Positions 43,918 to 51,180 of a stretch of DNA of 64,000 bases are shown piece by piece. Position numbers and translations under genes: made by a program. The DNA lies in assembly GCA_937907025.1 (NCBI GenBank), contig CALESJ010000003.1, forward strand, positions 1-64,000, given 5' to 3'. Within the stretch, counting starts at the first letter, position 1, and each line of letters starts with the position of its first letter. Below the pieces are notes generated by a model. That model saw only the letters and a list, made by a program, of their open reading frames with translations, was not told where the DNA came from and did no database searches. The DNA comes from an uncultured Faecalibacterium sp. GTDB lineage: Bacteria > Bacillota > Clostridia > Oscillospirales > Ruminococcaceae.

Positions 43918-44700
43918 TCAGCCGGAATAGTTGGCCAGGAACCGGCGGGTGCGTTCCTCCCGCGGGTGGTCGATGACCTGGTGGGCGGGGCCTTCCTCCA
44001 CCACCACGCCGCTGTCCATGAACAGGATGCGGTCGGCCACGTCACGGGCAAAGTGCATCTCGTGGGTGACGATGATCATGGTGGTCTTCTGGTCGGCCAG
44101 TTCCCGCAGCACCCGCAGCACCTCGCCGGTGAGTTCCGGGTCCAGGGCGCTGGTGGGTTCGTCAAAGCAGAGGATATCCGGGTGCAGGGCCAGGGCGCGG
44201 GCGATAGCCACCCGCTGCTGCTGCCCGCCGGAAAGCTGGTGGGGATAATGCCCCGCCCGGTCGGAAAGGCCCATCTGGTCCAGCAGGGTACAGGCGTTGG
44301 ACTCCAGCTCCGCCAGGATGGCCTTGCGGTTGGCCTTGTAGTCCGGGCGCTCTTTGGCCAGCAGCTGCCCCGCCAGCATCACGTTCTGCAGGGCCGTGTA
44401 CTGGGGGAACAGGTTGAAGTTCTGGAATACCAGGCCGAAGTGCAGCCGCTTTTTGCGGATCTCGGCCTCGCTCTGGGTGTGGGGGTCGGCAGCGTCCCAC
44501 AGCGTTTCGCCGCCCACCTTGATGGAACCGGTGTCCGCCGTTTCCAGAAAGTTCAGGCAGCGCAGCAGGGTGGTCTTGCCGGAGCCGGACGACCCGATGA
44601 TGGCCAGGGTTTCGCCCTGGTCCAGCTGCAGAGAGATGTCCCGCAGAACGGCGGTGCTGCCGAAACTTTTGCCGATACCGGCCACTTCCAACAATGCCAT
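43918..44700 (-). CDS. Polar amino acid ABC transporter ATPase (GlnQ/HisP-type)
   Basis: A 260-residue ATPase. Walker A is GSSGSGKTT near residue 35, the signature is LSGGQQQRVAIARAL near 157, and Walker B is ILCFDEPTSALDPE near 180, with the H-loop VTHEMHFA. These match the GlnQ/HisP family, which powers uptake of polar amino acids such as glutamine, cystine, arginine or histidine. AAGGAGG precedes the ATG. It is last in a three-gene operon after permease and binding protein. Confidence 0.94.
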   Translation of the reverse strand: MALLEVAGIGKSFGSTAVLRDISLQLDQGETLAIIGSSGSGKTTLLRCLNFLETADTGSIKVGGETLWDAADPHTQSEAEIRKKRLHFGLVFQNFNLFPQYTALQNVMLAGQLLAKERPDYKANRKAILAELESNACTLLDQMGLSDRAGHYPHQLSGGQQQRVAIARALALHPDILCFDEPTSALDPELTGEVLRVLRELADQKTTMIIVTHEMHFARDVADRILFMDSGVVVEEGPAHQVIDHPREERTRRFLANYSG

Positions 44701-44716
44701 ATGGTTCGGCCTCCTT

Positions 44717-45382
44717 TCAGCAGCGGAAATAGTCCAGCCGCTTTTCCAGCCAGCCGAACAGCAGAGTCAGGACCCCCACAAAGACCAGGAAGAAGATGGC
44801 GGTGGAGAACAGCGGCCAGATCAGGCCCTTGGCGCTGTATTCCTTGGCCATCATGATGATCTCCTTGTTGGAGATGACGTTGGCCAGGGAGGTATCCTTG
44901 ACCAGGGTGATGATCTCGTTGCCCATGGGGGGCAGGATGCGCTTGATGACCTGCAGCAGCGTGACCCGGAAAAAGATCTGGGTGCGGGTCATGCCCAGCA
45001 CCTGACCGGCTTCGGTCTGGCCTTTGGGCACGGCCTCGATGCCGCCGCGGTAAATTTCGGAAAAATAGCAGGCGTAGTTGATGACAAACGCCACCACCGC
45101 CGCCACCAGGCGGCCGGAAGACCCGGACGGCCAGGGGTTGGTGAAGCCCAGCAGGCCCGGGCCCATAAAGATCACAATGACCTGCAGCATCAGCGGCGTA
45201 CCGCGGATGGCCCACACAAAGGTTTTGACCACCCCGCGCAGCGGCGCGAAGCGGCTCATGGAGCCGAAGGCGACGACCAGCCCCAGCGGCAGCGCAAACA
45301 CCAGTGTCAGCGCAAACAGCTGAAAGTTGAGCCAGAACGCCTCAGTCAGGCGGCCCCAGATGACAGCGGCCTCGCCCATCAT
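44717..45382 (-). CDS. Polar amino acid ABC transporter permease
   Basis: A 221-residue membrane protein with five helices and the family EAA loop EAVPKGQTEAGQVLGM near residue 130. This is the size and form of HisM/GlnP permeases, which work as homodimers or heterodimers; only one permease gene is present, so a homodimer is expected. Its start overlaps the stop of the binding-protein gene (ATGA), so translation is coupled. Substrate is not determined. Confidence 0.93.
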   Translation of the reverse strand: MMGEAAVIWGRLTEAFWLNFQLFALTLVFALPLGLVVAFGSMSRFAPLRGVVKTFVWAIRGTPLMLQVIVIFMGPGLLGFTNPWPSGSSGRLVAAVVAFVINYACYFSEIYRGGIEAVPKGQTEAGQVLGMTRTQIFFRVTLLQVIKRILPPMGNEIITLVKDTSLANVISNKEIIMMAKEYSAKGLIWPLFSTAIFFLVFVGVLTLLFGWLEKRLDYFRC

Positions 45383-46230
45383 TCAGCCAGGGTCAGGCCG
45401 TACTTGTCGGCCAGGGTCTGCATGGTGCCGTCGGCCTTCAGCTCGTCAAAGGCGGCGTCCACCGCGGCGGCGGCATCGCTGCCCTTGCGGAAAGCCACGC
45501 CGTACTGTTCGGCGTTGAGCTCATCCACGATGGCCAGGTCGTCGTAGTCGGTGCCCTCGCCGGTCATGGCGGTGGCCAGGGTCAGGTCCAGCACGGCGGC
45601 ATCAGCGGTGCCGGATTTCACTTCCAGCAGGCAGTCGGTCTGCACCGGCTTGGTGATGATGTCGGCCTGGGCCAGGTTCTCCTCTTCCTCCACGGCGGTC
45701 TGACCGGCGGAACCGGCCTCCACGGCCACAGTCTTGCCGATGAGGTCGGCGGTGGAGGTATAGCCGCTGTCCTTCTTCATCACGATGACCTGGGCGTTGC
45801 GGGCGTAAGCCTGGGTGCAGGACTGGCTGGCCAGGATGTCATCGGTCAGGGTCATGCCGTTCCAGACACAGTCGATGGTCTTGGAATCCAGCTCCACAAA
45901 CTTGGTGTCCCAGTTGATCTCCACAAAATCCGGCTCCACGCCCAGCTTTTCGCACACGGCGGTGGCCAGCTCGGTATCAAAGCCCACGAAATCGCCGTTT
46001 TCATCGGTGTAGTTCATGGGGGCGTACACGGTGTAGCCGATGGTCATCTTGCCTTTTTCCTGGATGTAGGCCAGGTCGCTTTCGGCAGCGTCGGCGGTAT
46101 CGGTGGTGGCTTCCACGGTGGATGCACTGTCCGTGGCGGCCTCACCGGCGGTATCGGATGCGGGTGCGCCGCACGCGCACATGCTCAGGGCCAGACCCAG
46201 GGCCAGGACCCCGCTGAGATACTTTTTCAT
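45379..46230 (-). CDS. Polar amino acid-binding lipoprotein (SBP_bac_3)
   Basis: A 283-residue extracellular lipoprotein. The signal peptide ends at LSMCACGAP, where either cysteine could be lipidated. A Thr/Ser/Ala linker (about 20-50) precedes the ligand domain, which contains MTIGYTVYAPMNY and DENGDFVGFDTELATAVCEK (45990-46060), diagnostic of SBP_bac_3 amino acid-binding proteins. GGGAGGAG precedes the start. First gene of the importer operon. The exact ligand cannot be read. Confidence 0.93.
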   Translation of the reverse strand: MKKYLSGVLALGLALSMCACGAPASDTAGEAATDSASTVEATTDTADAAESDLAYIQEKGKMTIGYTVYAPMNYTDENGDFVGFDTELATAVCEKLGVEPDFVEINWDTKFVELDSKTIDCVWNGMTLTDDILASQSCTQAYARNAQVIVMKKDSGYTSTADLIGKTVAVEAGSAGQTAVEEEENLAQADIITKPVQTDCLLEVKSGTADAAVLDLTLATAMTGEGTDYDDLAIVDELNAEQYGVAFRKGSDAAAAVDAAFDELKADGTMQTLADKYGLTLAE

Positions 46231-46309
46231 GATTCATTCTCCTCCCTGTTTGATACCCGGACCGGGCTGCTTTATCCCTTTAGTACAGTAAACCGGCAGG
46301 TACCTTACT

Positions 46310-46338
46310 ATACTACTATAAATCCGGGGGCGGTGCAA
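46310..46338 (-). promoter_or_regulatory. Promoter of the amino acid importer operon
   Basis: Minus strand TTGCAC (46338-46333), 17-base spacer, TAGTAT (46315-46310). Two overlapping TATAGT hexamers (46320-46315 and 46312-46307) offer alternative -10 boxes. The leader of about 75 bases shows no riboswitch I can recognise. Confidence 0.5.
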
Positions 46339-46523
46339 GGGTCCGGGGAAAAAAGAACGGCGCACAACAGTACTTTTATGGCCGGTTTGCCGGGGCGAAA
46401 TCTGGCTTTCCGGCCCGGGGCGTGGTATACTGGGGAAAACCGGACGGACAGGGGCGCGGTGCGCGGAACCGGCCACCTCTTTTGCGCAGAGATTTAAAAA
46501 AATACCGGAGGTATCAAGGCATT

Positions 46524-47153
46524 ATGAAAAGTTCCTTGCAGGACAATCCCGAAACCACCCGGCGCGGCGGGCACTGGCTGGCCAAGCTGCTTGTTCCCAA
46601 GCTGATCCTGGCGGTGATTGTGGTGGCGCTGCTGGCCGCCGGCTGGCTGAGCATGAAGAACTACTACGAGAATCAGAACAAGACCACCAAGCTGGGGTTT
46701 GAGGATATCGGGGAGTTTGCCACCCAGGAATGCCGCTCCACCCAGGTCAGTTCCACCACCGCGGCCCGGGAGGTGTTCGGGGTGCAGATTCCCTTCACCC
46801 AGAGCCGGTACATTTACAGCTACGACGTGGTGACCAAGGCCGGGTACGATTTCAGCGCCATCACCTGGGATGTGCAGGACACCGCCATCACGGTGCACAT
46901 GCCCGAGCCCCAAGTGCTGAGCTGTGAGCTGGACCTGGACTCCTTCCAGGTGTACTACGAGAACGAGAGCGCGTTCCGGCACATCACCATGGAGGAAAAC
47001 AACCAGGCCCTGACCTCCCTGAAGCAGCAGGCGGAGGACGACGCCATCGCCAACGGGCTGCTGGACAACGCCCGGGACAACGCCGAGGTGCTGCTGACCG
47101 CCTTTTTCGCCCAGGCCTACGATCTGGACGAGTACACCCTGACCTTTGAGTAA
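46524..47153 (+). CDS. DUF4230-family membrane-anchored protein
   Basis: A 209-residue protein. A basic N-terminus and one helix at about 25-43 anchor it, and the remainder lies outside the membrane. The body (TTKLGFEDIGEFATQECRST, then IPFTQSRYIYSYD) fits the DUF4230 family, whose function is not known. The last 50 residues form a charged helix. A TATACT hexamer at about 46428 may be its -10. The ribosome binding site CCGGAGG precedes the ATG. It is followed 24 bases later by a 26-residue membrane peptide. Confidence 0.8.
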   Translation: MKSSLQDNPETTRRGGHWLAKLLVPKLILAVIVVALLAAGWLSMKNYYENQNKTTKLGFEDIGEFATQECRSTQVSSTTAAREVFGVQIPFTQSRYIYSYDVVTKAGYDFSAITWDVQDTAITVHMPEPQVLSCELDLDSFQVYYENESAFRHITMEENNQALTSLKQQAEDDAIANGLLDNARDNAEVLLTAFFAQAYDLDEYTLTFE

Positions 47154-47177
47154 GCCCTCCGGCGGAAAGGCTCCTGT

Positions 47178-47258
47178 ATGAAAAAGCTGTGTTTTGTTCT
47201 GGCGGCGGTGGTGGTGGTCATTGCCCTGTTTTACCTGGCCCTGCTGCTGACCCGCTGA
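47178..47258 (+). CDS. 26-residue single-helix membrane microprotein
   Basis: A 27-codon open frame: MKKLCFVLA at the start and LLLTR at the end, with an uninterrupted hydrophobic core rich in V, L, A, I and F. It fits one membrane helix with a positive N-terminus. The ribosome site is weak (GGAAAGG), but it lies between the DUF4230 gene and its terminator, in the same transcript, which supports a real gene. It could be a regulatory peptide for its neighbour; translation is not proven. Confidence 0.5.
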   Translation: MKKLCFVLAAVVVVIALFYLALLLTR

Positions 47259-47270
47259 CCCAAACCGAAA

Positions 47271-47316
47271 AAGACCCGCCCGCCGGTGTGCTGCCGGCAG
47301 GGCGGGTCTTGTTTTT
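47271..47316 (+). terminator. Terminator after the DUF4230 operon
   Basis: AAGACCCGCC (47271-47280) pairs with GGCGGGTCTT (47301-47310), with an inner GCCGG/CCGGC pair, then GTTTTTT. Confidence 0.85.
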
Positions 47317-47324
47317 TATTGCCA

Positions 47325-48365
47325 TCAGTCCACAGGAGCCGGGGTCTTGGCCGGGGCGGCCTTGGGGCGCAGGGCCCGGGTCAGCGGGGCGGCGATGCGC
47401 CGGGCGATGGCCGCCAGCACGAAGCTGCCCGCCACGCAGACGGCCCAGAACGCCGCCCACACGGGGAAACCCCCGCCCAGGGTCCGCACAAAGCGCAGCA
47501 GCACCAGGGTGATGAACACATGGTGGAGGAGGAACACGCCGTAGCAGTCTTTGGCCAGCAGGGCCAGGACCTTGGCCACGGCGGGAGCGGCCGCCTGGCC
47601 CAGCCAGAACAGCGCCCAGAACACCGCCCCGGCCAGCAGGCTCAGGCTGTGGTAGCTGGGCAGGCCCGCGGCGGCGCAGAGTACTCCCAGGGCCAGGCAG
47701 ACCCCGGCAGCCTCCATGGCGCGGCGGCGGCCCAGCAGGTGGCCGAAGAGCATGCCCAGCACGAACACCGGCCATTCTCCCCACACAGTGTGGAACCAGT
47801 CCACCCCATCGGGGCAAAGCCAGGGACCTGCCGCCCAGACCAGGACGGCCAGCGCCCCCAGCACCAGACGGCGGCGCTTGGTGCGGGCGGCCCACAGCGT
47901 CAGGGGGAACAGGCAGTAGAGCAGCACCTGACAGCCCAGATACCATTCCCCCACCTTATAGAACGTGGGGGTGTAGGCCTGCAGATACCCGTCCAGCCCC
48001 ACCAGGGAGAACACCAGTTTCCACAAAGGCACCGCGGCGTTGTTGCGGTGCCACACATCGCTGTACAGGAACAGCGGCACAAAGCAGAGCCAGAACACCG
48101 GATAGATGGCGGCCACCCGGCTGCGGATATATTCCGCCGGGCGGCAGGGGCGGTCGGCGTACTTGGCCCCCAACCCCGCGCCGGAGAGCAGAATCATCAG
48201 GAACACCGCCAGGTGCACCAGGTCCCCGTAGGCCGGGGAGGTGAGCACTTTGGAGGCATACAGCCCCGCGGTGGCGGTTTCCACCCCGTAATGGTAGGTC
48301 ACCACCACCAGGATGGGCAGCAGCCGGACCAGGTCCAGCCCCGCCCAGTGTGTTTTGGCCGGCAT
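47325..48365 (-). CDS. Acyltransferase 3 family membrane protein
   Basis: A 346-residue membrane protein with ten or so helices. The N-terminus (GLDLVRLLPILVVVTYHYG) has the family pattern with a histidine in the first helix, the proposed catalytic residue, followed by the loop (ADRPCRPAEYIRSRVAAIYP) that holds the R-x10-H/R motif equivalent. These enzymes transfer acetyl or other acyl groups to surface sugars or lipids. It lies 21 bases downstream of the GTPase-nuclease gene on the same strand and may be co-transcribed. Its acceptor is unknown. Confidence 0.87.
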   Translation of the reverse strand: MPAKTHWAGLDLVRLLPILVVVTYHYGVETATAGLYASKVLTSPAYGDLVHLAVFLMILLSGAGLGAKYADRPCRPAEYIRSRVAAIYPVFWLCFVPLFLYSDVWHRNNAAVPLWKLVFSLVGLDGYLQAYTPTFYKVGEWYLGCQVLLYCLFPLTLWAARTKRRRLVLGALAVLVWAAGPWLCPDGVDWFHTVWGEWPVFVLGMLFGHLLGRRRAMEAAGVCLALGVLCAAAGLPSYHSLSLLAGAVFWALFWLGQAAAPAVAKVLALLAKDCYGVFLLHHVFITLVLLRFVRTLGGGFPVWAAFWAVCVAGSFVLAAIARRIAAPLTRALRPKAAPAKTPAPVD

Positions 48366-48386
48366 GGCGTTCTCCCCTTTCCTTTT

Positions 48387-51044
48387 TTATCGGGCGGGGT
48401 CCTGCCCCGCCACATATTCCCGGATCTCCGCCTCCACGGCGGCCACTTCCTTCTCAAAGGCGGCGGCGGACACCCGCAGGCCCCCGTTGCCCAGAATGAT
48501 GATCTGCTCGGTGCCGTCGGAGCTGACCACCCGCACCCGGTGCTTGCGGCCCAGCTCGTGGGTGGTCTTTTCAATGTACATATCGGCGGTTTCGGCTTCC
48601 CGGGTGTAGACCACATGGATGTTGTGGTACTTTTCCACGCTGCCCGCGCCGCCCCGCACCCGGTAGGCGTCAAACACCAGGATCACGTTGCCCCGGCGAT
48701 AGCCCGCATAATTGCACAGGATGTCCTGCAAGCGGCGGCGGGCGGCGTCCAGGTCCCCTTCGGCCAGGCGGCGGAGTTCCGGCCAGCCGAAGATCACGTT
48801 GTAGCCGTCCACCAGCAGGTATTCCGGCCCCGCCGGCTGGGCGGCGGCCGGGGTGCGGGCGCTGCCCATGGCGCGGCGGGCGTCCAGGTCGGCGCTGCGC
48901 CGGGCGTTGGGGTTGTTTTCGGCACGGCGGCGCACCGGGCCGTAGGTGCGCTCAAAGATGGCCAGCAGCTCCTTATCCTGGGCCAGGGTGCCCCGGTAGG
49001 CGTCCGCCCGGCGGCGGGCGCCGGATTCTTCTTCCTCGTCCTCCCCGGTGTCGGCGTCGGGGGCATTGCGGCCCAGGCCGCTGGACACATGGGCCCGGGC
49101 GGGGACTTCGTCCCACTTGACCAGCACCCCGGCCCCGTGGCTGCAAAAGACCGAATCCGCCGGGTTGTCGGTGTCGGCGTCGGCATCGTAGCTCATGGCG
49201 GCGATGACCTCCTCCGGGTTGTGGCAGGGGGCGTAGCCCTGAGGGGTACAGATAAGCCGCCCGGCGCCCCGGGTATAGGCGGCCACCTCCCGGGCATAGC
49301 CCCGCAGGGCCGCCACCGGGGCCTTGCCGCAGAGCACGGCGGTGCCGTTGTCCTCCTGCCGGGGGGCGTCCATCTCCCCGCCCAGCCGCTGCAGGTCGGT
49401 CATGGCCCGGCCCAGGCAGTCGGCGGGCAGTTCCAGCCGCACGCTGTACCAGGGTTCCAGCAGCTGCACCCGACCGGCCTTGGCGGCGGTGCGCAGGCCC
49501 TGGCGCACGGCGCGGTAGGTTGCCTGGCGGAAGTCCCCGCCCTCGGTGTGTTTCAGGTGGGCCTTGCCGGCAGTGAGGGTGATTTTCACATCGGTCAGCG
49601 GCGACCCGGTGAGCACGCCGGGGTGGGTGCGCTCGGCCAGATGGGTGAGCACCAGCCGCTGCCAGTTGCCGTCCAGGGTATCCGGGCGGCAGGCGGCGGC
49701 AAACTGCAGGCCGCTGCCCCGGGGGCCCGGTTCCAGCAGCAGGTGCACCTCGGCATAATGGCGCAGGGGTTCGTAATGGCCCACGCCCTCTACGGGGGCG
49801 GTGAGGGTTTCCTTGTACAGGATGCCCCCTTCCCCGAAGGATACCTCCAGCCCGAACCGGCTTTGCAGCAGGCTTTGCAGCACTTCCAGCTGCACTTCGC
49901 CCATCAATTGCAGGTGAATTTCGCCCAGAGCATCGTTCCACACCACCCGCAGCATGGGGTCCTCGTCCTCCAGGGTGCGCAGGGCCTTGAGGGCGGTGTG
50001 GGGGTCGGTGCCTTCGGGCAGTTCCAGCTTGTAGTTCAGCACCGGTTCCAGCACCGGCAGCTCGGCGTCTGGCTGGGCGCCCAGCCCCTGGCCGGGATAG
50101 GTCACGGTCAGGCCGGTGACGGCCACCACATCCCCCGGCTCCGCCTGGCTCACCAGGCGGTACTTGGTGCCGGAGTACACCCGCAGCTGGTCCGCCTTTT
50201 CACAGAAAGGCCTGGCCGCGTCGGGACGGCTCTGGAGCATATCCTTCACTTTCAGCACCCCGCCGGTGACCTTGAGCCAGGTCAGGCGGGTGTTTTCATC
50301 GCTGGAGATCTTGAACACCCGGGCACCGAATTCGTCCAGCGCTTCCCGCTGGCGGGTCAGGGTGCGCAGAGCGTCCAGCAGCGGGTCGATGCCCTCCAGC
50401 CGCAGGGCCGCCCCGAAAAAGCAGGGGAAAACCTCCCGCCGGGCGATGGCGGTGACGATGTCGGCTTGTTCGGGGGTGCCCCCGGCGAGGATTTCCTCCA
50501 TCAGGGGCTCGCTGGCCATGGCCAGGGCCTCGTGGAAGGTGTTCTTATCCACATCGGGGCCGAAGTCCACGCAGCCGTCCCCGAAACGGCCCCGCAGCTC
50601 CCGCAGGCGCACCGCCCGGTCCGCCCCGGGCAGGTCCATTTTATTGATGAAAATCAGAGTGGGCACATGATACCGGGCCAGCAGCCGCCACAAAGTCAGG
50701 GTGTGGGCCTGGACGCCGTCGGTGCCGGAGATGACCAACACCGCATAGTCCAGCACCTGCAGGGTGCGCTCCGCCTCGGCGGAAAAATCCACATGGCCGG
50801 GGGTGTCCAGCAGGGTCACCGAGGTTTCGGGGCCGTGTTCATCGGCGGGCAGCACAAAAGCCGCCTGCTTGGCAAAGATGGTGATGCCCCGGGCCCGCTC
50901 CAATGCGTCGGTGTCCAGAAAGGCGTCCCGATGGTCCACCCGCCCCAGTTTGCGCAGCACCCCCGCCCGGAAGAGCAGCGCTTCGGACAGGGTGGTCTTG
51001 CCGCTGTCCACATGGGCCAGCACCCCGATGACCAGACGTTTCAT
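48387..51044 (-). CDS. TetM/EF-G-like ribosomal GTPase fused to a Rae1/YacP-type NYN nuclease
   Basis: An 885-residue protein. Residues 1-640 follow TetM/EF-G: G1 LAHVDSGKTT near 9, RGITI switch 1, DTPGHVDF (G3), INKMDLPGAD (G4), then domains II to V. Residues about 645-735 form an acidic, Ala/Arg-rich linker. Residues about 740-880 are an NYN (PIN-like) nuclease with LLVDGYNVIFGWPEL near 743, LVFDAYRV near 790 and ETADMYIEK near 818, matching the acidic active site of Rae1, which cuts mRNA in the ribosomal A site. So the gene may couple A-site binding to mRNA cleavage. The ATG at 51044 gives the canonical N-terminus; an in-frame TTG at 51074 is a less likely start. Whether it protects from tetracycline is not shown. 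Confidence 0.85.
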   Translation of the reverse strand: MKRLVIGVLAHVDSGKTTLSEALLFRAGVLRKLGRVDHRDAFLDTDALERARGITIFAKQAAFVLPADEHGPETSVTLLDTPGHVDFSAEAERTLQVLDYAVLVISGTDGVQAHTLTLWRLLARYHVPTLIFINKMDLPGADRAVRLRELRGRFGDGCVDFGPDVDKNTFHEALAMASEPLMEEILAGGTPEQADIVTAIARREVFPCFFGAALRLEGIDPLLDALRTLTRQREALDEFGARVFKISSDENTRLTWLKVTGGVLKVKDMLQSRPDAARPFCEKADQLRVYSGTKYRLVSQAEPGDVVAVTGLTVTYPGQGLGAQPDAELPVLEPVLNYKLELPEGTDPHTALKALRTLEDEDPMLRVVWNDALGEIHLQLMGEVQLEVLQSLLQSRFGLEVSFGEGGILYKETLTAPVEGVGHYEPLRHYAEVHLLLEPGPRGSGLQFAAACRPDTLDGNWQRLVLTHLAERTHPGVLTGSPLTDVKITLTAGKAHLKHTEGGDFRQATYRAVRQGLRTAAKAGRVQLLEPWYSVRLELPADCLGRAMTDLQRLGGEMDAPRQEDNGTAVLCGKAPVAALRGYAREVAAYTRGAGRLICTPQGYAPCHNPEEVIAAMSYDADADTDNPADSVFCSHGAGVLVKWDEVPARAHVSSGLGRNAPDADTGEDEEEESGARRRADAYRGTLAQDKELLAIFERTYGPVRRRAENNPNARRSADLDARRAMGSARTPAAAQPAGPEYLLVDGYNVIFGWPELRRLAEGDLDAARRRLQDILCNYAGYRRGNVILVFDAYRVRGGAGSVEKYHNIHVVYTREAETADMYIEKTTHELGRKHRVRVVSSDGTEQIIILGNGGLRVSAAAFEKEVAAVEAEIREYVAGQDPAR

Positions 51045-51086
51045 ACAGTCCCCCACAGTTTTAAAATTCCACAAGTTCTCCCTATT

Positions 51087-51114
51087 ATTATACCGTTTTG
51101 GGGCGGGTTGTCCA
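51087..51114 (-). promoter_or_regulatory. Promoter of the GTPase-nuclease gene
   Basis: Minus strand TGGACA (51114-51109), 16-base spacer, TATAAT (51092-51087). The leader to the ATG is short, about 35 bases. Confidence 0.7.
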
Positions 51115-51132
51115 CCCCGGGCACAGGCATGG

Positions 51133-51170
51133 AAAAAGGGCGCCCCCTGCAGCGGGAGCGCCCTTTTCCG
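51133..51170. terminator. Terminator downstream of the second GH2 gene
   Basis: AAAAGGGCGC pairs with GCGCCCTTTT around a GC-rich loop, giving T-runs on both strands. It ends the glycosidase/symporter transcript that runs toward it on the minus strand. Confidence 0.75.
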
Positions 51171-51180
51171 GTCCGGCCGG

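Noticed and set aside
46231..46523. Riboswitch or T-box before the amino acid importer
   Set aside because: The leader is only about 75 bases and shows no T-box sequence or terminator pair.
48387..51044. Calling the GTPase-nuclease a tetracycline resistance gene
   Set aside because: Similarity to TetM is at family level. The C-terminal helix and known resistance-defining residues cannot be confirmed and the NYN fusion points to another role.
51045..51074. Alternative TTG start adding ten residues to the GTPase-nuclease
   Set aside because: GGGAG is only three bases from the TTG, and the ATG start gives the usual TetM/EF-G N-terminus.
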